Source: Acidilobaceae archaeon (lineage in GTDB: Archaea > Thermoproteota > Thermoprotei_A > Sulfolobales > Acidilobaceae). From it: DNA of 64,000 nt. Every line of letters begins with the position of its first letter. Positions within the stretch are counted from its first letter, which is position 1. The translations under genes were made by a program, and so were the position numbers. Location: positions 1 through 64,000 of the forward strand of contig JAOAKH010000006.1 of NCBI GenBank assembly GCA_026413755.1. Reading direction: 5' to 3'. Below, piece after piece: positions 1 through 8,214 of the stretch. Under the pieces are notes generated by a model. It searched no databases and was not told the origin of the DNA. It was given only the letters and a program-made list of their open reading frames with translations.

Positions 1-5
1 GCCCC

Positions 6-27
6 GTATATACTACGTATATACTAC
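6..27. repeat. perfect tandem 11-mer (GTATATACTAC x2)
   Basis: Two head-to-tail copies of GTATATACTAC lie at 6-16 and 17-27. The second copy overlaps the stop codon (24-26) of the glycosylase gene on the minus strand. The 10-mer GTATATACTA recurs near 59759. It could be a TATA element for a gene outside the window or a simple micro-duplication. Nothing in the sequence decides between these. Confidence 0.6.
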
Positions 28-773
28 CTTTGGCAGGAGGGGCAGTAGAACGTCTTCCTCCCGTGCGGCTGCTGGTAAAACATCTTTATCGGGGTTCCGC
101 AGCGGGGGCAGGGCTTCTTTGCTCGCATGTACACCGAGTGCAGCTCCCTCTCCCTCCTCCCAGCCAGCAGCGCCCTGAAGTAGTCGTTTGTGTACTCGTA
201 GGTTATCCTGGCTATCTTCACTACCTCCTCCTCGCTGAGCTCCCTCACAAGCCTCTCAGGGCTCACGCCCGCCAGGAACAAGATCTCGTTCCTCAGTATG
301 TTCCCCACCCCCGCCGCCACGCCCTGATCTAGCAGCGCTGCCCCCACCTTCTCCTCCCCCTTTGCCTTCAGCCTCCTTATGAACTCCTCCTCGCTCCAGA
401 TCCCTAGCGGATCTGGGCCTAGCGAAGACCTCAGCCTCCCCAGCAGCTCCTCCCTACCTCCGAGCTCGAGCGAGGCCTGCCTGTAGATCGAGAGCGCGCC
501 CTCGTTGAAGACCAGCATGAGCCTGAGCCTGTCGGTAGGGCACTCCTCTGCCCTCGCGCAGACTGCTAGGCCCCCGAACATCAGCAGGTGAACCCTCAGG
601 GCCAGCTCCCCGAAGAGCAGCACTATGTTCTTGCCGTGAGTAGCGACCCCCTCCAGCGCCCTTCCCTCCAGAGCCCTCAGCTCCTCCCTCTTGCTTACTA
701 CCCTCTCCACCCTCCTGCCCTTGAGGCTGGAGACCCGCAGCGCGTGGACCTTTGCCTGCGGTCCCTCCGTCAT
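24..773 (-). CDS. nei: Nei/Fpg-family DNA glycosylase (endonuclease VIII-like)
   Basis: This is a base-excision repair glycosylase/AP lyase of the Fpg/Nei fold, 249 residues. I place the start at the ATG at 771-773 because the protein then begins MTEGPQ, matching the family N-terminus (usually MPEGP or MPELP). The longer reading frame upstream looks unconserved. Glu3 and a Lys in HGKNIVL (about residue 47) match catalytic residues. The DQGVAAGVGN stretch is the helix-two-turns-helix, and the C-terminus is a CPRC...CPSC zinc finger with the Arg-containing hairpin. The odd point is position 2: it is Thr, where Pro normally acts as the Schiff-base nucleophile. Vertebrate NEIL3 has Val there, so another N-terminal amine can work. 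Purines (AGGAG) precede the start. Family call is secure; substrate range is unknown. Confidence 0.88.
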   Translation of the reverse strand: MTEGPQAKVHALRVSSLKGRRVERVVSKREELRALEGRALEGVATHGKNIVLLFGELALRVHLLMFGGLAVCARAEECPTDRLRLMLVFNEGALSIYRQASLELGGREELLGRLRSSLGPDPLGIWSEEEFIRRLKAKGEEKVGAALLDQGVAAGVGNILRNEILFLAGVSPERLVRELSEEEVVKIARITYEYTNDYFRALLAGRRERELHSVYMRAKKPCPRCGTPIKMFYQQPHGRKTFYCPSCQR

Positions 774-913
774 CTCTCCTTTTTGCTCCTCCCGCAGGAC
801 CTTTTCTTCTTCTGCTCCTGCTGCTCCTGGCTCACTGGGCTCACCGTGAAAAGGTATAGAGGGAGGGCTCATAAGGGAGGAGAGATAGGAATAAGGGAAT
901 ACGACGCCTACAG

Positions 914-2569
914 TTACCTGTTTATTAACATTACTCCGACCAGCTCCAGGGCCAAAGCGAAGTCCACATCGTTAGCCTTTTTCTCGGGACCAAAGAAGGG
1001 ATCAAGGAGGGAGATGACGAGGTACAGCTCCCTCCTCTCCTGGGGCGGCACGAACAAGGTCATCTGGAGCGTCAGGAAATTCTTTTCGGGGGGCCACGTG
1101 GCTTCAGATAGGGCCACCTCCCAGAAGTAAACGCTCCTGCTATCTACTATCTTCCAATCGCTCGTGACGAGCATTACCTTAACTAAGGGCAAGTGGCTCG
1201 GATCTACACATGAGGGGTGCTCGGACTCGCTGTCGTAATAGAAGAGCCTTAGGGTCACGTGGACGCCGAGGTGGACCTGAGGGTCGATGCGTACGTTTGT
1301 CACCCTGTGAGCGAAACCCCACTGGAGGTCCTCTCCCACTCTGCCATCGACTACCCTTGCGGACTGCTCGAACTGGAGCTCCTCCCTATCTCTAGGGCAT
1401 TTCTTCTGAGGTTCTGCGCGTGGTCCATCTGCGGTGGAGAACACGAGCTCCCCCGCCCCGTTCCTATCTAGGTCTGCCACGATCACGAAGGGATCATAGC
1501 TCGAGATCTTGCTTGCGTCGCCCTGGTTCCGCTGGAAGACCTTTATGCTGTCCGCCCTTCCGGAAAGCCTTATAGAAGCCGAGTACCCTCCTAGATCTAT
1601 TTTCTTCCCCTCTTTGCTAAAGACATAGACGCCCGTCGCGTCAGTGAAATTGTTGCGAAGATATTTTATCTCTCTCTCGCTACCACCTTTCACGTACTTG
1701 AACTTGAAGTAGAAGTTGTTGTCTGGGACAAACCCCTCTATCTTGGCCCGAAGGTATGTCTTCGCAGTGGTATTTTCGTAGAAAATCAGCAAGTTGAATT
1801 TCTCGCTTGAGCCTGGCTTTAGCCCTATGACTATGGAGTAAACGGGACTTAGCTCCTTGCCTAAGATGTTAAGGTTTATGTGAGTATAATAATAGAATGT
1901 ATTGTCTTTATAGCTGCGGACTCCCACCTGTGGGTTCCTGTTATCGTAGTAATTCACGTCCGGCGGCGGCTGGAAGAAGGCGGGGTTAGCGATCTCCTGC
2001 GCTTTGATCACTTGCATCCTAGAGAACGGGACGCTCGGGTAGAACTCCTCCATTGTGGGGGATCTGCCCCACATGGGGTGGAGAACGCCCCTATCTGAGA
2101 GCAGCGTTGGAGCCACGCTGGCGTAGTTCCTCACATAGTCTCTGTTAATGTAGAAGAGCGCCCCCTCGCCGGGCGCGAGGACCAGGGGAGCCCGAGAGAC
2201 CAGCTGTGCTCCCGGGTACTTCTCTATCTTCAGCAATGGCCCACTCGCGCTTGGGGAGTACCTGGACAGGTTTATGAAGTACAGGAGCTTCCCCTCTCTC
2301 TTGTCCACCAGGCTCAGATACTTTAAGGTCACGGTGACGGTGCCTGTGTTGTTAAGCCAGAAGGCAGGAGCCCTGAGGTCTGTGGGCGGCAGCCAGAAAA
2401 GGGACACCTTCTCTCCGTACCTCTCCGCCTGGAAGCTGCCCATCTCGCTGTGCCTCCTAGCCATTTCGGCCTCGCTGGAGAGCGTCTGGAGGAGGAGCGG
2501 GTAGAGGACCACCATCACAGCTAGCAAGACTATTAGGCCTGCCACTATCTGCGCCTGGGCCCTCCTCAC
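914..2569 (-). CDS. large pilin-like surface protein with class III signal peptide
   Basis: A 551-residue protein starting at a GTG. The N-terminus has two Arg, then Ala-Gln, then one long hydrophobic helix (about residues 7-28). This fits a class III (type IV pilin/archaellin) signal cut by the PibD/FlaK peptidase. The remainder is extracellular-looking, with beta-rich sequence, many Tyr/Phe/Asn and several N-x-S/T sites. I recognise no further domain. It is far larger than a usual pilin. It is transcribed divergently from the smaller pilin-like gene at 2682, so the two may form one surface structure. That partnership is inference. Confidence 0.65.
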   Translation of the reverse strand: MRRAQAQIVAGLIVLLAVMVVLYPLLLQTLSSEAEMARRHSEMGSFQAERYGEKVSLFWLPPTDLRAPAFWLNNTGTVTVTLKYLSLVDKREGKLLYFINLSRYSPSASGPLLKIEKYPGAQLVSRAPLVLAPGEGALFYINRDYVRNYASVAPTLLSDRGVLHPMWGRSPTMEEFYPSVPFSRMQVIKAQEIANPAFFQPPPDVNYYDNRNPQVGVRSYKDNTFYYYTHINLNILGKELSPVYSIVIGLKPGSSEKFNLLIFYENTTAKTYLRAKIEGFVPDNNFYFKFKYVKGGSEREIKYLRNNFTDATGVYVFSKEGKKIDLGGYSASIRLSGRADSIKVFQRNQGDASKISSYDPFVIVADLDRNGAGELVFSTADGPRAEPQKKCPRDREELQFEQSARVVDGRVGEDLQWGFAHRVTNVRIDPQVHLGVHVTLRLFYYDSESEHPSCVDPSHLPLVKVMLVTSDWKIVDSRSVYFWEVALSEATWPPEKNFLTLQMTLFVPPQERRELYLVISLLDPFFGPEKKANDVDFALALELVGVMLINR

Positions 2570-2596
2570 CGGTACCCCCTGGCGTTACCCCTGGAG

Positions 2597-2608
2597 TCTT
2601 TTATATGG
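2597..2608 (-). promoter_or_regulatory. TATA box for the 551-aa pilin-like gene
   Basis: The minus strand reads CCATATAAAAG about 30-38 bp before the GTG start at 2569. That spacing implies a leaderless or very short-leader transcript. Confidence 0.55.
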
Positions 2609-2644
2609 CTCAATCAAGAGTGCTCCGGAGCTTTGAGATATTGC

Positions 2645-2654
2645 ATTATAAATA
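2645..2654 (+). promoter_or_regulatory. TATA box for the 209-aa pilin-like gene
   Basis: ATTATAAATA lies 28-37 bp before the ATG at 2682, so transcription should begin a few bases before or at the start codon. Both divergent pilin-like genes therefore have separate promoters within 112 bp. Confidence 0.6.
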
Positions 2655-2681
2655 CTTCTCTAGGTCTGCACTCGGAGAGCT

Positions 2682-3311
2682 ATGAGGGCGTCCTCGGAGA
2701 TAATAGGCGCGACGCTGATAATGGCTGTTACAATAGTCCTCGGCATAGCCTTCCTCGGCCTTTTCGTGTTTAGCTACGAGCAGATGGTAGCTGAGAGGAG
2801 CAAGACGCTAGAGATAGCGAAGTTGAAGAGCAGCGTGGACTTGGTGATCGTGTACAGCCGCGTGCAGGAGGGAGAGCTCTCCTACGTCCTGGAGGTGATC
2901 AACATCGGGAAAGAGAGCATAAGTTTCCAGATAGGTTTTGGAGTGGGGAGGGAGGGGCAAGGCTACCCTGTAATAAGGGGAGACGCAAGGGGAGCCTATG
3001 TTCTGAGGGGAGGAGACATCATAAGGCCGGAGGACTGCCACTCCCTCCCGCCGCCGCGACACTGCGTTCCGATAGAGAAGAGGCTCAGCGTGGCTCAGCT
3101 GTTCACTGAGAGCGAGATATCGCTTGCCGAACTCGGCTCTAGGGGCGAGCTCCGGGTGAGAGAGGTAACGCTCCCCCCAAAGGCCTCTGCCACCTTCTAT
3201 GCCCGCTTCCCTGACAGCCCGCAGGACCGCCCCATGGTGATCTTAATCCTCCAGCTTAACAACAGGCAGTACTATGCAGCCCACCAAGTGCTGCCCATTC
3301 CCAGCAGGTAA
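2682..3311 (+). CDS. archaeal type IV pilin-like protein
   Basis: A 209-residue protein. The N-terminus MRASSEIIGATL followed by a hydrophobic helix to about residue 30 is typical of the archaeal pilin/archaellin N-terminal domain, with a likely cleavage after Arg-Ala. The rest is a soluble, beta-rich, probably extracellular head with a Cys pair in a CHSLPPPRHC loop that could form a disulfide. It has its own TATA box and faces away from the larger pilin-like gene. No prepilin peptidase or secretion ATPase is in the window. Whether it is a pilus, adhesin or archaellum component cannot be told. Confidence 0.7.
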   Translation: MRASSEIIGATLIMAVTIVLGIAFLGLFVFSYEQMVAERSKTLEIAKLKSSVDLVIVYSRVQEGELSYVLEVINIGKESISFQIGFGVGREGQGYPVIRGDARGAYVLRGGDIIRPEDCHSLPPPRHCVPIEKRLSVAQLFTESEISLAELGSRGELRVREVTLPPKASATFYARFPDSPQDRPMVILILQLNNRQYYAAHQVLPIPSR

Positions 3312-3334
3312 AAAATGAGGCGGAGGGGCAATGG

Positions 3335-3712
3335 CTATATAGGGAGCTGGCTCCTGTCTGCGTAGTGCACAGTGTAGTGCTTGGGCCTGAGGGCCTCCAG
3401 GATCACCTTCAGCGCCTTCCAAGGGTCTGTGTGATCTCCGCAAGTGTAGACGTCAACTGTGGCGTAGTTGTACTCTATCCAAGTGTGCACTGCAACGTGG
3501 CTCTCCAGCACGAGGGCTAGAACGGAGACCCCTCCCTTCCTCCCCCCGAACTTCCAGGCCTGCACCTCGTGCAGGTTGGCTCCAGATTCCTTCACTGCCC
3601 TAACGACCAGGGCCTTCATGACCTCCTCGTTAGAAGCAAGGTCAAGGTCTATGTCATAAAGGTTTGCGTACACGTGCTTCCCGACTATTGTGTCGCGTTG
3701 TTCCTTGTCCAC
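3335..3712 (-). CDS. pyruvoyl-dependent SAM/arginine decarboxylase proenzyme
   Basis: A 125-residue member of the bacterial/archaeal AdoMet decarboxylase family used in polyamine synthesis. The self-cleavage site is Glu-Ser in LESHVAVHTW; the Ser becomes the pyruvoyl group. TCGDHTDP, containing the conserved Cys, follows. Crenarchaea carry two paralogues, one acting on SAM and one on arginine. The EYNYATVDVYTCG and C-terminal HYADRSQ regions remind me more of the arginine decarboxylase paralogue, from memory. Start is GTG. MTA phosphorylase nearby (5099-5923) would recycle the by-product of aminopropyl transfer. Confidence 0.85.
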   Translation of the reverse strand: MDKEQRDTIVGKHVYANLYDIDLDLASNEEVMKALVVRAVKESGANLHEVQAWKFGGRKGGVSVLALVLESHVAVHTWIEYNYATVDVYTCGDHTDPWKALKVILEALRPKHYTVHYADRSQLPI

Positions 3713-3760
3713 CCCTCTCCCCGACCCGTCCTTTCCCTTCCACGCGACTTAATAAGCTGT

Positions 3761-4261
3761 TTACTCTTGCGCTCCCCCCTTTCTCTCATGAGCCCCGCCG
3801 TGGCCGGTACCTCTGATCTCCTCCACTATGTGCTCCGCCGCCTCGGCGAGGAGGTCGAGCGCAACGCTGACGGCATGCGGGTTGCCGGGAGAGGCAAACA
3901 CGAGGGCCCTCCCCACAACGTAGCCCTCCGCCCTGCTGCCCAGCGCCCTCGCGCCGATCAGCGCGTAGCTCCTCCTCCTGTGCTCCTCCCCTAGCCCTGG
4001 CAACCTCTTGCTAGCTACCCCCTCTATGGCCTCTATCGTCACGTCCCTCGGGCTGGCGCCCGTGCCGCCGGTCACAAGCACCACGTCTGCCTGCTGCGCT
4101 GCGCTCAGCACGGCAGCCCTTATCTCCCCGAGCGAGTTCGGCACCACCGTTGCTGACACTAGCTCAAAACCCTTTGCTCGCGACCTCACGAGCTCTGTTA
4201 TCTCGTCCCTTCTCCTCCCCCAGTATACGGAGTTGCTAGTGATCACTAGCGCAAGCTTCAC
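3761..4261 (-). CDS. moaB: MoaB/MogA-family molybdopterin adenylyltransferase
   Basis: A 166-residue protein of the MPT-binding fold. The motif VLVTGGTGASPRDVT (about residues 60-75) is the MoaB/MogA signature, and SPGNPHAV near the C-terminus forms the second half of the pterin site. It adenylates molybdopterin for Mo/W cofactor synthesis. In thermophilic archaea this usually serves tungsten or molybdenum oxidoreductases, none of which is in the window. GTG start. The C-terminal tail is His/Gly-rich and probably disordered. Confidence 0.9.
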   Translation of the reverse strand: MKLALVITSNSVYWGRRRDEITELVRSRAKGFELVSATVVPNSLGEIRAAVLSAAQQADVVLVTGGTGASPRDVTIEAIEGVASKRLPGLGEEHRRRSYALIGARALGSRAEGYVVGRALVFASPGNPHAVSVALDLLAEAAEHIVEEIRGTGHGGAHERKGGAQE

Positions 4262-4293
4262 CGCAGGCCCCTAGGGCGGGAAGAAAAAGGAGG

Positions 4294-5112
4294 CTAAATG
4301 AGCTTACCAGCCAGCAGGGAGGCCAGGAGGACTGAGTAGAAGCTGGCCGTGACGGGGTCGGAGTTTATAGCTAGGAACTCCGCCTCTGCCCTCCGCGGGC
4401 TGAGCATTACCTCCCTGTACTCCCACTCCTCCGCAGAGGCATATAGAGCTAGCGCCGAAGCCCCCTCCTTGAGGCTCGGGAGGGCTTCTATTGGGACGGG
4501 CTCTGGGCCTGAGAGGGCGTGGCTGTAGTAGTAAGCGCCCGACTTTGTGGAGGGGGAGTAGGCTATGAGGTCGTAGCTGCGCCTCCTCAGCCCCTGCAGG
4601 AGCCCCAGAGCCCACTCGTAAGCGCTCTCCAGAGCCTCTATCTCTCCCCTCACCCTCCCCTCCCTGAGCCCCATGAGCTTCGGGGCGCTCAGGAGGGCCA
4701 GGGCGCTGGAGGTCATGAGCGGCGCCTCGTGCGGGAGCTTCAGCCTGCCCACGCCCCTCGCCTCAAGCCTCTCCTCAAGGGCCGGCGGCTGGGGAGGGGC
4801 TACTAGCAATGCTTCTGAGCAGAGAAGGGAGGCGGTTATGGCTGCAGAGACAGCCCTGTTGTCCTTGGGGCTCGCGGAAAAGACCACGGCCCTCGGGCGC
4901 TCTGCGTAGGGCAGCATGTGTAGGGAGGCCTCAGCCGTGGAAGCTAGGTAAACGCTCATGCCGGCGTGGAGGGCAGCTATGTATGCTATCTGAGCAGGCG
5001 GCTCTGCCCCCCGCGAGTATACTATTACGTCCCCCTCCCTCAGCTCCAGCTTGAAGGCCCTCGCAGCCTGCAGAGCCTTGGAGTACTGCTGGCGCAGCTC
5101 AGACGATTGCAT
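4294..5112 (-). CDS. SIS-like (sugar isomerase fold) conserved protein
   Basis: A 272-residue protein whose ATG overlaps the end of mtnP by 14 bp, so the two are probably cotranscribed. Alternating hydrophobic strands and small-residue turns ([26 protein letters not shown], then [18 protein letters not shown] near the end) resemble a double SIS phosphosugar-binding fold with degenerate motifs. I cannot name a substrate. It could equally be a structural relative without catalysis. Confidence 0.5.
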   Translation of the reverse strand: MQSSELRQQYSKALQAARAFKLELREGDVIVYSRGAEPPAQIAYIAALHAGMSVYLASTAEASLHMLPYAERPRAVVFSASPKDNRAVSAAITASLLCSEALLVAPPQPPALEERLEARGVGRLKLPHEAPLMTSSALALLSAPKLMGLREGRVRGEIEALESAYEWALGLLQGLRRRSYDLIAYSPSTKSGAYYYSHALSGPEPVPIEALPSLKEGASALALYASAEEWEYREVMLSPRRAEAEFLAINSDPVTASFYSVLLASLLAGKLI

Positions 5113-5923
5113 TCTCTAGCGCCCTGCAGCAGGAACACTTGCGCTCCTCTGGCTCGCCGGAGAGCTGCGGCACCAGCTCGTAGAGGAGCTTCTTAGCCTT
5201 CTGAGCGTTCTCGCTCATGACCCTCATGACCTCCTCCGCTGTAACGGGCCTCTCGGCCCAAACGTCGTAGTCAGTGACCATAGCTATGGTGGCGTAGCAC
5301 AGCTGGGCCTCGCAGGCTAGGTTTATCTCGGGCACCAGCGTCATGCCTATTATGTCAGCGCCGAAGACCTCCTTCCAGACCTTGCTCTCTGCGCGAGTGG
5401 AGAAGCGGGGCCCCTCTATGCACACATAGGTCCCCCTTGGGTGCACAGGGATGCCCAGCCTGCCTGCTGCCTCCACTATTTTCTCCCTGAGGCTCTGGCA
5501 GAAGGGGTCTGCCATGCTTACGTGCACCGTGACGGGCCCGTCGAAGAAAGTGTAGTGCCTCCTGTTCTTCGTCATGTCTATGAACTGATCTGGCACCACG
5601 AAGTCTCCTGGCTTGTAGTCCCACCTGAGGCTGCCTACCGCTGAAACGCTCACTACCCACTTAACGCCCAAGGACTTAAGCGCCCAGATGTTCGCCCTGT
5701 AGTTTATGGAGTGGGGAGGGAACCTGTGGCCCCTCCCGTGCCTCGGCAAGAAGGCTACCCTCACGCCCTTGACCTCGCCGACTATTATGTAATCGGAGGG
5801 GCTACCGTAGGGGGTGTCCACTTTGATCTCCTTTGCTCCCTCCACTATGCCAGGATCGTATAGCCCAGAGCCGCCTATGATGCCCACGTGAGCCCTCTCC
5901 TGGGGAGGTATCACCCCTATCAC
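5099..5923 (-). CDS. mtnP: S-methyl-5'-thioadenosine phosphorylase (MTAP II type)
   Basis: A 274-residue member of the PNP/MTAP superfamily that cleaves MTA to adenine and methylthioribose-1-phosphate. [11 protein letters not shown] near the N-terminus, [28 protein letters not shown] and GMTLVPE are family motifs. A CSCC cluster near the C-terminus recalls the stabilising CXC disulfide reported for archaeal MTAP II enzymes. GTG start with a TATA-like element about 28 bp upstream that also faces pth2. It belongs with the MAT and decarboxylase genes of the window in SAM/polyamine salvage. Confidence 0.92.
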   Translation of the reverse strand: MIGVIPPQERAHVGIIGGSGLYDPGIVEGAKEIKVDTPYGSPSDYIIVGEVKGVRVAFLPRHGRGHRFPPHSINYRANIWALKSLGVKWVVSVSAVGSLRWDYKPGDFVVPDQFIDMTKNRRHYTFFDGPVTVHVSMADPFCQSLREKIVEAAGRLGIPVHPRGTYVCIEGPRFSTRAESKVWKEVFGADIIGMTLVPEINLACEAQLCYATIAMVTDYDVWAERPVTAEEVMRVMSENAQKAKKLLYELVPQLSGEPEERKCSCCRALENAIV

Positions 5924-5945
5924 CGCGCGGGGGCGGGAGCTGGGG

Positions 5946-5957
5946 GTAAATAAGCCT
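5946..5957. promoter_or_regulatory. shared AT-rich core for the divergent mtnP and pth2 promoters
   Basis: GGTAAATAAGCC is the only AT-rich element between the divergent starts at 5923 (GTG, minus) and 5983 (GTG, plus). It sits about 25-37 bp from each, the right distance for a TATA box in both directions. Confidence 0.45.
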
Positions 5958-5982
5958 AAAGCGCGCAGAGAGGGGGAGAGCG

Positions 5983-6348
5983 GTGGGGTACAAGCAAGCC
6001 ATAGTGCTCAGGAGGGACATAAGCATGGGGAAAGGGAAGGCCGCAGCGCAGGCAGCGCACGCTAGCTTGGAGGCTGCGCTGAAGGCCCTTAGGTCCTCAA
6101 GGGCTGAGTGGAGGGAGTGGCTCGAGAGGTGGCTGGAGGAGGGGCAGGAGAAGGTGGTGCTAAGGGCAGACTCGGAGGGGGAGATGCTGAAGCTCTACGA
6201 GGAGGCAGAGAGGGCTGGCCTGCCAGCATCGCTCGTGAGAGATGCCGGCAGGACGCAGCTGCCGCCGGGGACGCTGACGGCTATAGCCATAGGCCCTGCG
6301 CCTGAGGAGAAGGTAGACAAGCTCACTGGGCACCTGAAGCTATACTAG
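5983..6348 (+). CDS. pth2: peptidyl-tRNA hydrolase, Pth2 family
   Basis: A 121-residue Pth2 that hydrolyses stalled peptidyl-tRNA. [25 protein letters not shown] is the N-terminal catalytic region (Lys, Asp, and the KGKxAAQAAHA helix); [19 protein letters not shown] is the C-terminal signature. The GTG start is preceded by GGGGGAG. It lies 9 bp before truD, and the two probably share a transcript. Confidence 0.95.
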   Translation: MGYKQAIVLRRDISMGKGKAAAQAAHASLEAALKALRSSRAEWREWLERWLEEGQEKVVLRADSEGEMLKLYEEAERAGLPASLVRDAGRTQLPPGTLTAIAIGPAPEEKVDKLTGHLKLY

Positions 6349-6357
6349 GCGATCCCC

Positions 6358-7365
6358 ATGAGCTCGGAGCTGCTCATAGGGCTAGAGGCAAGGCTCCACC
6401 AGCTCAGGCGCCCCAGGGCCGTCCTCAGGCTCCCCTCGGGCTTCCGCGTGGTTGAGCTGAAGGGGGATTGGCTGGGGAGGGGCGATCTGGGCATATACTT
6501 CCTCAGGAAGGTGGGGGTCTCCACGGAGGAGGCCATGAGGAGGCTCTCCGCGCTGCTCCCCAAGGCCTCATACGCCGGCATGAAGGACGCGCGCAGCGTT
6601 AGCTACCAGTACTTCTCTGCAGCCTCCTCCCTCCCCTTCGTGGACCTCGGCGAGGTGAAGGCGTGGAGGGTGGGGAGCGGGGGGAAGGTGAAGAGGGGCT
6701 CCCACGGAGGGAACCTCTTCAGGATAACGCTTGAGAGCGAGGAGCCGGCGCTGCTGGAGGAGAACCTGAGGGCCGTGAGCAGCTTTCCAGCCTTCTACGG
6801 CCCCCAGCGGTTTGGCGCTAGGCTCTCAACGCACCTATACGGCCTTGCCGCCTCTAGGGAGGACCCCTCTGCCATGGCCAGGGAGCTCTCCCGCGGCCTC
6901 TCCTGGGAGAGGAGGCTCCTGGGCGAGGCGAGGGAGAAGAAAGATCCTTGGATCCTCCTAAGGAGGGCAGGGAGGATCTATAGGGAGGCGCTGCAGGCAT
7001 ATATTTTCAACAGGGCCCTCTCCAAGGCCATAGCTTCGGGGGCAGAGAGGTTCGCAGAGGGGGAGCTGGAGCTCGGGGCCTGCAGGAGGGATCTCAGGCT
7101 GCCCGCCGTGAGGCTCCCGCACGAGGGCCTCAAGGGCAGCGCTTGGGCAGATCTCGTAGAGGAGGTGCTAAAGGAGGAGGGCATGACGAGGAGGGACCTG
7201 CGGGGGCTCAAGGGGGAGCGGAGGGCCCTGCTGTATCCTGCGCAGCTCAGGTCTGTGGCAGGGGGCGCTAGATCTGTCACCTTCACCCTCTGCCTCCCGC
7301 CCTCCGCCTACGCAACAATATACCTAAGGGAGGTGGCAGAGCTGACTATACTCTCCCAATCGTGA
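6358..7365 (+). CDS. truD: tRNA pseudouridine(13) synthase TruD
   Basis: A 335-residue TruD/Pus7-family synthase. GMKDARSVSYQYFS carries the catalytic Asp; FRITL and FPAFYGPQRFG are further family motifs. It is probably responsible for pseudouridine 13 in tRNA. The 3' end overlaps the convergent phosphoesterase gene by 20 bp. Confidence 0.92.
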   Translation: MSSELLIGLEARLHQLRRPRAVLRLPSGFRVVELKGDWLGRGDLGIYFLRKVGVSTEEAMRRLSALLPKASYAGMKDARSVSYQYFSAASSLPFVDLGEVKAWRVGSGGKVKRGSHGGNLFRITLESEEPALLEENLRAVSSFPAFYGPQRFGARLSTHLYGLAASREDPSAMARELSRGLSWERRLLGEAREKKDPWILLRRAGRIYREALQAYIFNRALSKAIASGAERFAEGELELGACRRDLRLPAVRLPHEGLKGSAWADLVEEVLKEEGMTRRDLRGLKGERRALLYPAQLRSVAGGARSVTFTLCLPPSAYATIYLREVAELTILSQS

Positions 7366-8077
7366 GGATCTCGGCGAGCTTTGCGTAGACCTTAGGATCC
7401 TCTATGTATGGCCTCAGCTTCTCTAGAGTTTTCTCCCTCGGGTAGTCTACCCTGAACACCCTGAACTCCCAGCTCTCCAGGTCCAGGAGGCCGTAGGAGG
7501 CCCGCGGGTCTCCGTCGCGCGGCTGCCCCACGCTGCCCGGGTTGATCACCCTTATCCCCTCCACCCTGAAGTCTGCCGGCACATGCGTGTGCCCGCTGAC
7601 GACGAGGTCTGCGCTCACTAGCCTCCCCCTAAGGCCCACGGAGAGCATCCTCCTGAGCTCCTCCGGGGGCAAGGTGGGCAGGAGGTAGTCGTGCAAGGGG
7701 TTGCGGGGGCTAGCATGCACAAGCAGCACCCTCCTCTGCAGCTCCCTCTCCGCCCTCAGCGGCAGGGAGGCCAGCCAGCTGATGTGCTCCTTCCCCAGCA
7801 GCCTCATGCTCACCTTCTCCCTCGTGTACACGCTGAGCCAGTGCGTCTTCTCCCCGCACCCGCAGTCCACGCCGAAAGCCACTGCCTCGTCGTGGTTGCC
7901 GCGCAGAGCTATGTCGGGCGAGAGGCCCCTCACTACGTCTATGACCTCTGCCGGGTTAGGGCCGTAGTCCACGAGGTCCCCCAGCACCCACACCTCGTCG
8001 TAGCCCCTGGCGTGCTCCAACACCGCCTGGAGGGCCTCTAGGTTCCCGTGGATATCCGAGATCAGCAGCGCCTTCAC
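7346..8077 (-). CDS. calcineurin-like metallophosphoesterase (MJ0936/YfcE type)
   Basis: A 243-residue phosphoesterase with the complete metal motif set in order: SDIHGN, GDLVDYG, GNHD, LVHASP and SGHTH. This resembles small archaeal phosphodiesterases acting on nucleotide phosphodiesters; the physiological substrate is unknown. GTG start; a CTATATAG element at 8121-8128 may be its TATA box. An unusual CGCG pair of cysteines occurs at about residue 93. Confidence 0.9.
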   Translation of the reverse strand: MKALLISDIHGNLEALQAVLEHARGYDEVWVLGDLVDYGPNPAEVIDVVRGLSPDIALRGNHDEAVAFGVDCGCGEKTHWLSVYTREKVSMRLLGKEHISWLASLPLRAERELQRRVLLVHASPRNPLHDYLLPTLPPEELRRMLSVGLRGRLVSADLVVSGHTHVPADFRVEGIRVINPGSVGQPRDGDPRASYGLLDLESWEFRVFRVDYPREKTLEKLRPYIEDPKVYAKLAEILTIGRV

Positions 8078-8139
8078 GGCAGCTCGCGAGAAAAGCTAGG
8101 CGGCGCTTAATGTGCTTGGGCTATATAGCGAAAAAGCAG

Positions 8140-8214
8140 CGGGCCCGCCGGGATTTGAACCCGGGACCTCCGGCTCCGGAGGCCGGCGCTCTGTCCTGGC
8201 TGAGCTACGGGCCC
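8140..8214 (-). tRNA. tRNA-Arg (anticodon CCG)
   Basis: A 75-nt cloverleaf without intron: acceptor GGGCCCG/CGGGCCC, D-stem GCTC/GAGC, anticodon stem CCGGC/GCCGG with loop CTCCGGA (anticodon CCG), T-arm CCGGG-TTCAAAT-CCCGG, discriminator G. CCA is not encoded. The first nucleotide (8214) is also the last base of the FBPA/P stop codon. A T-run follows the 3' end. Confidence 0.95.

Noticed and set aside
588-1130. 180-codon plus-strand frame
   Set aside because: It lies antisense to the glycosylase and pilin-like genes and has no recognisable motif. Long antisense frames are common in this GC-rich sequence.
8112-8139. CTATATAG palindrome as a replication origin or attachment site
   Set aside because: It is explained as a TATA box for the phosphoesterase gene and the T-run after tRNA-Arg. 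No duplicated tRNA end or integrase is nearby.
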